Shown: in pieces, positions 42,648 to 50,550 of the stretch
Layout of the letters: every line of letters starts with the position of its first letter
Position numbering within the stretch: the first letter of the stretch is position 1
DNA from: Anaerocolumna jejuensis DSM 15929
GTDB lineage: Bacteria; Bacillota; Clostridia; Lachnospirales; Lachnospiraceae
Length of the DNA stretch: 64,000 bases
Reading direction: 5' to 3'
Assembly (NCBI RefSeq): GCF_900142215.1
Contig: NZ_FRAC01000008.1
Coordinates: forward strand, 293,028 to 357,027
Notes under the pieces: model-generated
What the model was told of the DNA's origin: nothing
Seen by the model: only the letters and a program-made list of their open reading frames with translations
Database searches by the model: none
Position numbers and translations under genes: made by a program

Positions 42648-43613
42648 ATGCTTCATAAATATATGAATAAAAAAAACCTGCCCAAAGCAGGAGTACTGCT
42701 CTTTCTTGCATTGATACTTGCCTTTCCGGCTTCTTCCTATCAGGGAGCCAAGAAGGGACTGCTGCTTTGGTTCAACACCCTGCTTCCGACCTTGCTGCCC
42801 TTTATGATATTATCAAATTTAATCGTTTATATGCGGATTACTGCCCCCTTGAGCCGGATACTATATCCGGTATTCCACCGAATCTTCCGGGTATCAAAAA
42901 ACGGGTGCTATCCGGTGCTTATCGGATTCCTCTCAGGAATCCCGGTAGGTGCAAAAACAACGGCGGATATGATGGAACGGGGCGAACTCTCCGCTTCGGA
43001 GGGGCAATACCTCCTGGGCCTCTGCAACAATGCCAGCCCCATGTTCATTATGAGCTATATCTCCCTTACACAGCTTAACAAGCCGGATATCCGCTTAATC
43101 CTGCTCTTAATCCTCTATTCCTCCGCCCTGGTTTCCGCACTGCTATGGAAAGCCTTAACAGGCAGTAAAAGGAAAGTATCAGCCTTAAGCCTTTCTTCGG
43201 AAAACCCGGCACCGGTGGATACCGGCAGCCGCTTTGACTTTAAAAAAGTGGATAAAAGTATAATGGATGCCTTTGATATTATAACCCGTGTGGGAGGCTA
43301 TGTTATTCTTTTTTCCATATCCGCACAGATTTTTTCAGATATAGGCTCCCATAATGGCTTATTTAAACTGCTGATTCTGGGATTCTTAGAGATTACGACG
43401 GGAATAAACAAAATCAGTACCTCCGCCCTTTCCATGGATATGAAAATAGCCCTGATTACAATGATTACGGCATTCGGGGGCTTGTCCGGCATGGCACAAA
43501 CCAATAGCGTAATCAGCAATACAAGGCTATCCATTCATACATATATGTTTCAAAAGCTGCTGCATATGATTGTTGCTCTTATAATGGCAGCTGTTTATGT
43601 ATATTTCACTTAA
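42648..43613 (+). CDS. ylbJ: Sporulation integral membrane protein YlbJ-like
   Basis: This 321-residue membrane protein has about eight helices and the nucleoside-recognition (Gate) signature LIGFLSGIPVGAKTTADM and LCNNASPMFIMSYI. YlbJ is needed for spore cortex formation. A strong AAAGGAGG lies 24 bp before the ATG, further than normal, so the true start or a spacer oddity is unresolved; a second ATG at 42663 is even further. It converges with the next gene, overlapping by 4 bp. Confidence 0.88.
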   Translation: MLHKYMNKKNLPKAGVLLFLALILAFPASSYQGAKKGLLLWFNTLLPTLLPFMILSNLIVYMRITAPLSRILYPVFHRIFRVSKNGCYPVLIGFLSGIPVGAKTTADMMERGELSASEGQYLLGLCNNASPMFIMSYISLTQLNKPDIRLILLLILYSSALVSALLWKALTGSKRKVSALSLSSENPAPVDTGSRFDFKKVDKSIMDAFDIITRVGGYVILFSISAQIFSDIGSHNGLFKLLILGFLEITTGINKISTSALSMDMKIALITMITAFGGLSGMAQTNSVISNTRLSIHTYMFQKLLHMIVALIMAAVYVYFT

Positions 43614-44281
43614 TTAATTCCATTCAGGAAAGTATCTTCATCAAAGCCGAATTCTTCGAATTCCTCCTGCGTTACACCTTCCCTGGTCTGTGCCGCTTCC
43701 TGTATGGAGCTTTGTACCTCTGCATTTGCCTGCCCGTAATTATCATTGACCAGTTCTCTTTTATTGCTGGCGATTATCTCCAGATTCCCTTTTAGGGTAT
43801 TTAAAAGGCTGTCGTATTTGGACTTACTGCTCTGGTAAGCATTCTCAAGCACCTGCTCTGCATCTGTCAGCATATCGGCTGTATAAGATAAGGCACCCTG
43901 ACGGATCTGCAGAGCATCTCCATTGGCTTCATTTACAATGCCTGCTGCCTCTTCCTCTGCTTTCTTTACCAGGGCATCCGCCTGATAATATGCCTGCTGC
44001 ATGATTTCACTTTCTTCCAGCAGCGAATTGGCTCTCTCTCCTGCTTCTGCCAGGATAGCAGCGGCTTTTTCTTCTGCATCTGCAATAATGGCATCTCTAT
44101 TTGCAATTATTTTCTGGTATCTTTTAATCTCATCCGGTGTCCGAAGCCGTAATTCATCCAATAAATCATATAATTCATCCTTGGGAACAATTACCTTTGT
44201 GGATGACAAAGGCTGCATCCTGCAGCTTTCTACGAACTCGTAGATATCTTCAATTAATTGTTCTATTCTACTAGCACCCAT
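43610..44281 (-). CDS. Coiled-coil protein, ATP synthase subunit H/DivIVA-like
   Basis: This 223-residue protein is almost wholly helical and highly charged, with a central coiled coil (KIIANRDAIIADAEEKAAAILAEAGERANS). It resembles the 'V-type ATPase subunit E/H-like' hypothetical proteins found next to coaD in Lachnospiraceae. No enzymatic motif is visible. A role as a DivIVA-like scaffold in division or sporulation is a guess. It follows coaD by 1 bp. Confidence 0.6.
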   Translation of the reverse strand: MGASRIEQLIEDIYEFVESCRMQPLSSTKVIVPKDELYDLLDELRLRTPDEIKRYQKIIANRDAIIADAEEKAAAILAEAGERANSLLEESEIMQQAYYQADALVKKAEEEAAGIVNEANGDALQIRQGALSYTADMLTDAEQVLENAYQSSKSKYDSLLNTLKGNLEIIASNKRELVNDNYGQANAEVQSSIQEAAQTREGVTQEEFEEFGFDEDTFLNGIN

Positions 44282-44282
44282 T

Positions 44283-44774
44283 CTATACTCTCCTTAATTC
44301 TTGATATTTATCGTAAATAGACTGAACAATGGGAGCCGGAACAAATTTCTCAATATTGCCTCCATAGCTGGCTATTTCTTTTACCGTACTGGAGCTTAAA
44401 TAAGCATATTCCACGCTGGTCGTAAGAAATACCGTATCCACAACCGGATTCAATATATGGTTCGTCTGTGCCAGCTGTAGTTCATATTCGAAATCCGTTA
44501 CCGCCCTTAATCCTCTGAATATTACATTTGCCTCTTTCTCTCTGGCATAGTCCACTAACAGTCCTTGATACTCTTCAATCTGCACGTTGTCTAAATTCCC
44601 TGTTGCTGTTCTCAAGAAATCGATGCGTTCTTTTGTAGTAAATAAGGGTGACTTGCTGCTGTTTTTTAAAACACCTATAATTAAGGTATCCACTAATCTG
44701 GATGCACGGTTGATGATATCTATGTGCCCCAATGTAACCGGATCAAAGCTGCCCGGATATATCCCAATTCTCAT
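44283..44774 (-). CDS. coaD: Phosphopantetheine adenylyltransferase
   Basis: This 163-residue enzyme begins MRIGIYPGSFDPVTLGHIDI with the TxGH nucleotidyltransferase motif and has YAYLSSSTVKEIASYGG at the C-terminus. It makes dephospho-CoA from phosphopantetheine and ATP. It overlaps rsmD by 4 bp (ATGA), the usual arrangement. Confidence 0.97.
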   Translation of the reverse strand: MRIGIYPGSFDPVTLGHIDIINRASRLVDTLIIGVLKNSSKSPLFTTKERIDFLRTATGNLDNVQIEEYQGLLVDYAREKEANVIFRGLRAVTDFEYELQLAQTNHILNPVVDTVFLTTSVEYAYLSSSTVKEIASYGGNIEKFVPAPIVQSIYDKYQELRRV

Positions 44775-45346
44775 AATATCCCCTTTCCAAGCTGTGCCGG
44801 TTCTATAAATATATGCTTATTGGTCTTATAAACTTTTTCTTTTGTAATTTGAAAGGGTGATTCTTTTAAATAATCAAAGTCTGTCTCTTTGGATGCTTCT
44901 ACTACTATGAGGGTATCACAATATACAATCCCTGAATTTTTCAGTGCATTTAACACCTGCTGCTCATAAAGGTGATTATAGGGAGGATCCATAAAAATAA
45001 TATCAAATACCTTTCCCTGCACCTCAAGAGCACGGATGGCAGAAACCGCATCCATTAAGAGCAATTGCCCTTTATCGGCAAGCTTTGTGACATTTAGGTT
45101 ATGCCTTATGCATTCCATGGCATTTTTATTATTTTCTACAAAGACGGCAGAATTGGCGCCTCTGCTTAAGGCTTCAATCCCTATGGCACCGCTTCCGCTG
45201 AACAAGTCCAAAAAGTCGCAGTCAGCCAGCCTGTTATTTACCATATTAAACAGTGTCTCTTTGATTCTGTCCGTGGTCGGCCTTGTTTCCAGTCCTTCTA
45301 CAGTTCTTAACAGTATTCTTTTGGCTTTTCCTGCAATAACTCTCAT
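44771..45346 (-). CDS. rsmD: 16S rRNA m2G966 methyltransferase
   Basis: This protein of about 191 residues begins MRVIAGKAKRI, has the SAM-binding LDLFSGSGAIGIEALSRGA and the catalytic DPPY (FMDPPYNH). It methylates G966 of 16S rRNA. The start at 45346 follows AGGAGTTTAT; an earlier ATG at 45367 has none. Confidence 0.96.
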   Translation of the reverse strand: MRVIAGKAKRILLRTVEGLETRPTTDRIKETLFNMVNNRLADCDFLDLFSGSGAIGIEALSRGANSAVFVENNKNAMECIRHNLNVTKLADKGQLLLMDAVSAIRALEVQGKVFDIIFMDPPYNHLYEQQVLNALKNSGIVYCDTLIVVEASKETDFDYLKESPFQITKEKVYKTNKHIFIEPAQLGKGIL

Positions 45347-45581
45347 ATAAACTCCTGTAACAAGCACTTCGTTTTCAAATTATAGAATTGTAAAACAGAA
45401 AGCGCTAGAATCCACTAAAATATCTATTAATATTTTATATTATTATATTGTTTTGTCAACCCAATTTTACCTCCTAGTACAAGTTTCCTAGGACATCTTT
45501 ACCCTGTTATTCTACTCCATAATTATAAAATTTTCAATAAATCAATTAAAAAACCAATTATTGGTAGAGGCATATGTTATC
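45347..45581. other. AT-rich gap between rsmD and the spore protein gene
   Basis: No gene is seen. The stretch should hold the promoter of the rsmD-coaD operon, but many AT-rich hexamers make no single choice convincing. Confidence 0.4.
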
Positions 45582-45625
45582 AAAAGAAGAAGGGTCCTAA
45601 GCCAATTGGCTTAGAGCCCTTCTTC
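45582..45625 (-). terminator. Intrinsic terminator of the spore protein gene
   Basis: GAAGAAGGGTCCTAAGCC (45586-45603) pairs with 45608-45625 with one or two mismatches around a 4-base loop, followed on the minus strand by a short T-run. It lies just past the SASP stop codon. Confidence 0.82.
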
Positions 45626-45637
45626 CTACCCTCTATA

Positions 45638-45841
45638 TTACTGCTGACCTGACATTCTCTTTTCCTGCTCGGCTATCATCTTTTTAACCATCATACCACC
45701 AACGCTGCCGTTCTGGTAGGAAGTTAAATCTCCGTTATAACCCTGTTTTAAAGGTACACCGATTTCACCGGCTACTTCATACTTAAATTTGTTTAAGGCT
45801 TCTTTTGCCTGAGGTACTTCTGCTCTGTTTCTACTTGCCAT
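45638..45841 (-). CDS. Alpha/beta-type small acid-soluble spore protein
   Basis: This 67-residue protein has both family signatures: KYEVAGEIGVPL and GYNGDLTSYQNGSVGGMMVKKM. It coats DNA in the dormant spore and protects it from UV. The start at 45841 follows GGAGGAG; an upstream ATG at 45892 has no support. A sigma-G-like promoter lies ahead. Confidence 0.95.
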   Translation of the reverse strand: MASRNRAEVPQAKEALNKFKYEVAGEIGVPLKQGYNGDLTSYQNGSVGGMMVKKMIAEQEKRMSGQQ

Positions 45842-45921
45842 AATAAACTCCTCCATTTTCTTATTTGTCGCTTCGCTTTTTTGCGGCTTCAAATAATCTT
45901 TGTTGTTGTTTGTTACACTAT

Positions 45922-45950
45922 TATTATGTTCCGTAAATTCTGAAATACTC
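45922..45950 (-). promoter_or_regulatory. Sigma-G-like promoter of the spore protein gene
   Basis: CATAATA (45922-45928) on the minus strand matches the sigma-G -10 form; GAGTA (45946-45950) is 17 bp upstream and resembles the sigma-G -35. Forespore expression is expected for such proteins. Confidence 0.55.
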
Positions 45951-46090
45951 AGGTAAATTATTCAAGTTTGAATTTAATGCCTTAATTATAAACCCATTAA
46001 TTATAAAACGTAGTTTAAAATTATTTTTATTTTAATATTTCTGCGGCCGCATCCTGCCTAAATGCTGCAAAATAATTTTAAAATTTGCTC

Positions 46091-48469
46091 TTACTCCGAA
46101 ACTTTTATTAGAAAAGATTCATAATTTTTATCGTCTCTTTCCGGGTACTCAAGAACAACCGAGCCAAGGCTCTTTACAAAGTCCAGCTTCATTTCAGGGT
46201 ATTTATCCTGCTCCAGCTTGCCGACATAGACATATTGAATATGGTATTTCTTAATAATATCCTTTGCTGCTCCGGCATCATCAGTGGTATACAGGGTCTT
46301 TATATCTTCTATTCTCTCATTTAATACACCGGTATCTCCCCGCCAGAGCCATTCGTGCACATACCAGCCAAGAACCGTGGGAAGTCCAGTTGCCATGGAT
46401 ATCCGTTCGTTATCGGAATAACTGTCCCCATTTGCTTCCAGAACAACCGGAGTGCCGGTTACATTCTTATTAAGCCACTTAACTGTCTCGTAATCATCCG
46501 GCATGTTTTTTTCCATAAAGGCAACTGCATCCAGTCCTTTATAATTCTTTGTTTCAAAGATATTCCCATACCAGGCCTTAACGGACACCTCACTGTACCA
46601 CAGGGTACACAGGAAGAGAATCAGGGTAATAACCGTAAATTTCTTCTGCCAGGTAAAGGCGGGTTTATGAATAAATTTTGTAAAAATAAAACCACTGGCG
46701 GTACCAAAGAGGATAAATGCCTGATAGGTCAGTTTAAACATGGTATTGGCTCTTTTATAATCCCCGGTATAGATGTCCTTTATATAGATGACCTCCGGAA
46801 TCAAGACAAGTCCGATGGCACATAAACCAATGGTTACGGCAAACAGCTCCGATATTGTAAGATTTTTCAAAAAGCCTTTTAAACCTGTATAAGCCTTTTC
46901 CTCCCTGTCAGTTAAGGAAGCATCGTTTTCATAAGAAATTTGTGCTTTGAGCTCCCTGTCCCTTCTTCTTTGAAGCATTATCAGCTCGATCAGCAGAGCC
47001 AGTACAATAGAAACCGGTAATCCCCATAGGATTATCAATTGATAAATCGGCGTGTGTGTTTCAGCCAGATTGATTTCCGTCGATATCTGGTCAAAATTCA
47101 AAGTAAAGGGAAGCGCTGTTATTTCGGAAATTATCAAAACAGCCGCTCCCTGCAGAGCCGTCACGGCATACGCTCTCCTCTTAAAATCATAGAACACCAG
47201 GTTAAAGAATAAGATTATGGCACCCGAGACCACAAAATAAATAGGATAATCCCAGAAATTCGTGGTATGGAACACTCCGATAAAAAACCCGATTAATATA
47301 ATATAAGGATTGATAACCTCCGTTAACAGCTTTGGCTTCTTATCCGGTCCGCAGCCTTCCTCCATCAGCTTCCTGCGCTTTAAAAGCCAGGCAAAGAGTG
47401 CGGCTGTTACAGTAAGCACCAGCATGATATTTAATACATGTGCATGCAGGTCACCCAGCACAAAGGAGTAGCTTGGAAACTCATGGATTGTTTTATCATG
47501 GGTATCCGGATTGTAGCCAATGTACCTGGTGGAATTGGGAAACCAGTAGTTCTTAAAATCTCCCGTAATTCCAAGGAAGGACCTGAGGCCCGGAACTACC
47601 CAGTAAAAAATCACAAAATGAATATTTCCGGCAAGGGATACGCCCGCACCGGATAGTATTCCGGCAAAGGGGGCTTTCCATCTGCTAAAGGATGCCTTAT
47701 CCTTTAAATATTGCAGGGTCACATTGTAAGCAATGGCATAGGGAAGTACAAATCCAAAAGCTGCCAGAGTCATCAGCATGAGATTATACCCTTCGTTGGC
47801 TCTGACAAAGGACAGCTTTGTTAAAAAGGTTGCCAGAAACTGTCCAACGTAATAATAATTAATGGTGCCGCCGGCAAACCACATATCCTTTGGCGGCATA
47901 TAATCCGCCCTCATCATAGCTGCCATAAACCCAAAATCCATAAACTTCTCAGTACCGCTGGCTTCCGGCTTAAAGCCTCTGATATAGGTCCATACAAGGA
48001 AAAACAGAAGAAATAAAAGCTCCTCGGTAAGAACTGCTTTTATATTTTCTTTGCCAAAGGAAATACCTTTTTTCTTCCATCTTGTTAGCACATAAACATT
48101 GGCCGCCAGCAAAAGAGCAGCTATTACCACACAGGATAACGATGTAAACTTCAGGATTCTCATAGACGATAGCAGCCATACAAAATATCCTGCAACAGCA
48201 ATTCCTATAGTTTTAGAAAATAAATACCCTTTATCGTGAAAGCCGTCAAAAATAATTCCGGTGACAGGCATAAATGCCCCACCTAACAGCAGAAGTACGA
48301 ACCACCATTTAAAAAATGGGGTAAAATCCTTTCCCAGCAGGAAAAACCCGGCCAGGAATACAGCCAATATCAAGATTATTGTAATCGTTATTTTAAGGAT
48401 ATTTCCTATCCCGGTATGTTTTGAATCCATTGCATGCCTGTCCTTCCCATCAGAATTTTTGTCAGCCAA
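46091..48469 (-). CDS. DUF2298 multi-pass membrane protein
   Basis: This 792-residue protein has at least 15 membrane helices. FGFMAAMMRADYMPPKDMWFAGGTINYYYVGQ and a SYSFVLGDLHAHV segment are signatures of the DUF2298 family, thought to be GT-C-fold glycosyltransferases using a lipid-linked sugar. Downstream residues (after 620) form a soluble domain. It overlaps by 8 bp with a dolichyl-phosphate-mannose-synthase-like gene, which could supply a lipid-linked sugar donor. Confidence 0.82.
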   Translation of the reverse strand: MADKNSDGKDRHAMDSKHTGIGNILKITITIILILAVFLAGFFLLGKDFTPFFKWWFVLLLLGGAFMPVTGIIFDGFHDKGYLFSKTIGIAVAGYFVWLLSSMRILKFTSLSCVVIAALLLAANVYVLTRWKKKGISFGKENIKAVLTEELLFLLFFLVWTYIRGFKPEASGTEKFMDFGFMAAMMRADYMPPKDMWFAGGTINYYYVGQFLATFLTKLSFVRANEGYNLMLMTLAAFGFVLPYAIAYNVTLQYLKDKASFSRWKAPFAGILSGAGVSLAGNIHFVIFYWVVPGLRSFLGITGDFKNYWFPNSTRYIGYNPDTHDKTIHEFPSYSFVLGDLHAHVLNIMLVLTVTAALFAWLLKRRKLMEEGCGPDKKPKLLTEVINPYIILIGFFIGVFHTTNFWDYPIYFVVSGAIILFFNLVFYDFKRRAYAVTALQGAAVLIISEITALPFTLNFDQISTEINLAETHTPIYQLIILWGLPVSIVLALLIELIMLQRRRDRELKAQISYENDASLTDREEKAYTGLKGFLKNLTISELFAVTIGLCAIGLVLIPEVIYIKDIYTGDYKRANTMFKLTYQAFILFGTASGFIFTKFIHKPAFTWQKKFTVITLILFLCTLWYSEVSVKAWYGNIFETKNYKGLDAVAFMEKNMPDDYETVKWLNKNVTGTPVVLEANGDSYSDNERISMATGLPTVLGWYVHEWLWRGDTGVLNERIEDIKTLYTTDDAGAAKDIIKKYHIQYVYVGKLEQDKYPEMKLDFVKSLGSVVLEYPERDDKNYESFLIKVSE

Positions 48470-49169
48470 TATATTTATTAATAGCTGAGAAGTCCTTAAG
48501 TGCCTGTTTGCCGATACGGAATATTTTCTTCATATTAATAGAATTTACTCCTCCCTGCCTTGGACGGAAGGTGATGGGAATATATTTAACCTTTTTCTGC
48601 TTTTTCGCATATATCACCGATATTATCACATTGGATAAATTATAATTTTTCGGTATAAGCTTTATATTTTCTTCCAAAACCTTACTTTCCATCAGGCGGA
48701 AGGGAGTATTGGCATCCTTCACGGACACATGGAACACCAGCTGCAGCACAAACTTTAAGGTCTTAGTTACAAATACTCTTGAAAACCCATCCTGTCTGCC
48801 CTTGCGGTGTCCGATAATCATATCGTACTTTTTCCTGTTCTCCCAGAACTCCCAGAATTCCGACGGTAAGGTCTGTCCGTCCGAATCTGTCTGAAAGATA
48901 TAATCTGCGCCTTCCTTTATGGCATAATGATAACCGTAAAGAATGGTGGCACCATGTCCGCCGTTTGGCTTGGTAAGAGGAATAAAAGCCTCTTTGCCCT
49001 CAGCAGCCTTCTGCATCATCTGAAAGGTTCCATCCTTGCTGCCATCATCGATGATAACCAGTCTACTGCCATTTCCTGCCTTTTCTGCTACCTGATACCA
49101 TTCATTAAGGACCCTTTCTATATTCTCTTCTTCGTTATAAGCTGGTATGATGATATACAGTTTATCCAC
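48462..49169 (-). CDS. Glycosyltransferase 2, polyprenyl-phosphate sugar synthase-like, GTG start
   Basis: This protein of 235 residues has LYIIIPAYNEEENIE, VIIDDGSKDGT and QTDSDGQT (DxD), as in dolichol-phosphate mannosyltransferases. It would charge a lipid carrier with a sugar for the DUF2298 protein. GTG at 49169 with AAAGGAGG five bases upstream is the best start. It overlaps the Glf gene by 8 bp. Confidence 0.85.
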   Translation of the reverse strand: MDKLYIIIPAYNEEENIERVLNEWYQVAEKAGNGSRLVIIDDGSKDGTFQMMQKAAEGKEAFIPLTKPNGGHGATILYGYHYAIKEGADYIFQTDSDGQTLPSEFWEFWENRKKYDMIIGHRKGRQDGFSRVFVTKTLKFVLQLVFHVSVKDANTPFRLMESKVLEENIKLIPKNYNLSNVIISVIYAKKQKKVKYIPITFRPRQGGVNSINMKKIFRIGKQALKDFSAINKYIG

Positions 49170-50256
49170 GAAAACCTCCTTTGAAGGCATTCAATACACG
49201 CCTTACCACACCGTCCATATTATAATAACGATACTCCGCAAGCCTTCCAAGGAAAACAACCTTCTCTTCCTTTTCAATCTCTGCCTGGTAAAGCTTAAAC
49301 TGCTGCTGGTATTCTTTAGTAGGGAAAGGATAATAAGGCTCGCCCTCGCTGGTGGGGAATTCTTTTAAAATAGTGGTTTTTTTATGTTCCTGTCCTGTAA
49401 GTTTTTTGAATTCCGTAATTCTTGTAAAGTCGTAGTCATTGGGATAGTTGACCACCGGCGCTTCCTGATATTCTTCCCTGGAATAGGTCTCAAACTGAAA
49501 TTCAAGGCTTCTGTAAGCCATCTTCCCATGTTTATAATCATAGAAATAATCCGTCGGGCCGGTATAGATTAATTTATCATATTCCAAGTCCCTGATAATT
49601 TCTTTATAATCCGTATTCAATAATATCTTTATTTTCTTATTCCGGGTCATGTTTTCACACAGCTTTGTGTAGCCATATTTGGGCATTCCCTGATATTTGT
49701 CGCTAAAATACCTGGTATCCCTGTTTGCCCTGATAGGAATTCTTGAAATAACAGCGGTATCCAGCTCAGCCGGGTCAACTCCCCACTGCTTTCTTGTGTA
49801 ATTCTCAAATATTTTCTTATAGATGTCTTCTCCAACCTTGCTAAGCGCCACATCCTTGCTGGTGCGGATTTCATCCACAGACACAGCCTGCTTCGCCAAA
49901 AATTCCTCCACCTCAAAGCAGCTTAAATTCAGGTTATACATCTTATTGATTGTCTCAACCGTAATGGGCATGGGTATCAGATTCCCGTCCACATAAGTCA
50001 GGACCCTGTGCCAGAAATGGTACCAGGGAGTAAACTGGCTTAAATAATCATAAACTTCCTTATCATTTGTATGAAAAATATGGGGTCCGTAATTGTGGAT
50101 CAGGATACCTTCTTCATTATAGGAATCATATACATTTCCTCCAATATGGTTTCGCTTCTCAATTACCAGAACCTCTTCATCCAGCACTTCTGCTATTCGC
50201 TCAGCGGCTGTCAGACCTGCCAGCCCTGCTCCTACTACGACGTATTTATACCTCAT
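49162..50256 (-). CDS. glf: UDP-galactopyranose mutase
   Basis: This 364-residue flavoenzyme begins with an FAD-binding VVGAGLAGLTAAERIAE and has HNYGPHIFHTNDKEVYDYLSQF and RANRDTRYFSDKYQG signatures. It converts UDP-galactopyranose to UDP-galactofuranose for surface glycans. With the next two genes it forms a surface-glycan unit. Its start is preceded by GGAGAAGCGT. Confidence 0.95.
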   Translation of the reverse strand: MRYKYVVVGAGLAGLTAAERIAEVLDEEVLVIEKRNHIGGNVYDSYNEEGILIHNYGPHIFHTNDKEVYDYLSQFTPWYHFWHRVLTYVDGNLIPMPITVETINKMYNLNLSCFEVEEFLAKQAVSVDEIRTSKDVALSKVGEDIYKKIFENYTRKQWGVDPAELDTAVISRIPIRANRDTRYFSDKYQGMPKYGYTKLCENMTRNKKIKILLNTDYKEIIRDLEYDKLIYTGPTDYFYDYKHGKMAYRSLEFQFETYSREEYQEAPVVNYPNDYDFTRITEFKKLTGQEHKKTTILKEFPTSEGEPYYPFPTKEYQQQFKLYQAEIEKEEKVVFLGRLAEYRYYNMDGVVRRVLNAFKGGFRG

Positions 50257-50287
50257 ACGCTTCTCCTTTAATTTTCCTTATTTATAC

Positions 50288-50550
50288 ACTAACAACCATG
50301 CCTTCCCAGTACGCGCCGCAATATTGAGCCGAGGATTTCACAGGCACTTGTGTGAAAATTGCTTTTTAATTTTCACACTAACACCCATGCCTTCCCAACG
50401 CGCCGCAAGATTGAGCCGAGGATTTCGCAGGCACTTGTGTGAAAATTGCTTTTTAATTTTCACATTAACAACCATGCCTTCCCAACGCGCCGCAAGATTG
50501 GGCCGAGGATTTCGCAGGCACTTGTGTGAAAATTGCTTTTTAATTTTCAC
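50288..50550. repeat. Three palindromic repeats, 87-bp period (family locus 3)
   Basis: TGAAAATT-N7-AATTTTCA begins at 50353, 50440 and 50527, 87 bp apart, each in a longer conserved unit with ATGCCTTCCCA and GAGCCGAGGATTTCGCAGGCA segments. The SpoVK-like gene's stop codon lies in the last palindrome. The units share the palindrome and ATGCCTTCCCA with locus 1 but carry an extra 29 bp. The whole 290-base gap between this gene and glf is made of them. Confidence 0.82.
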
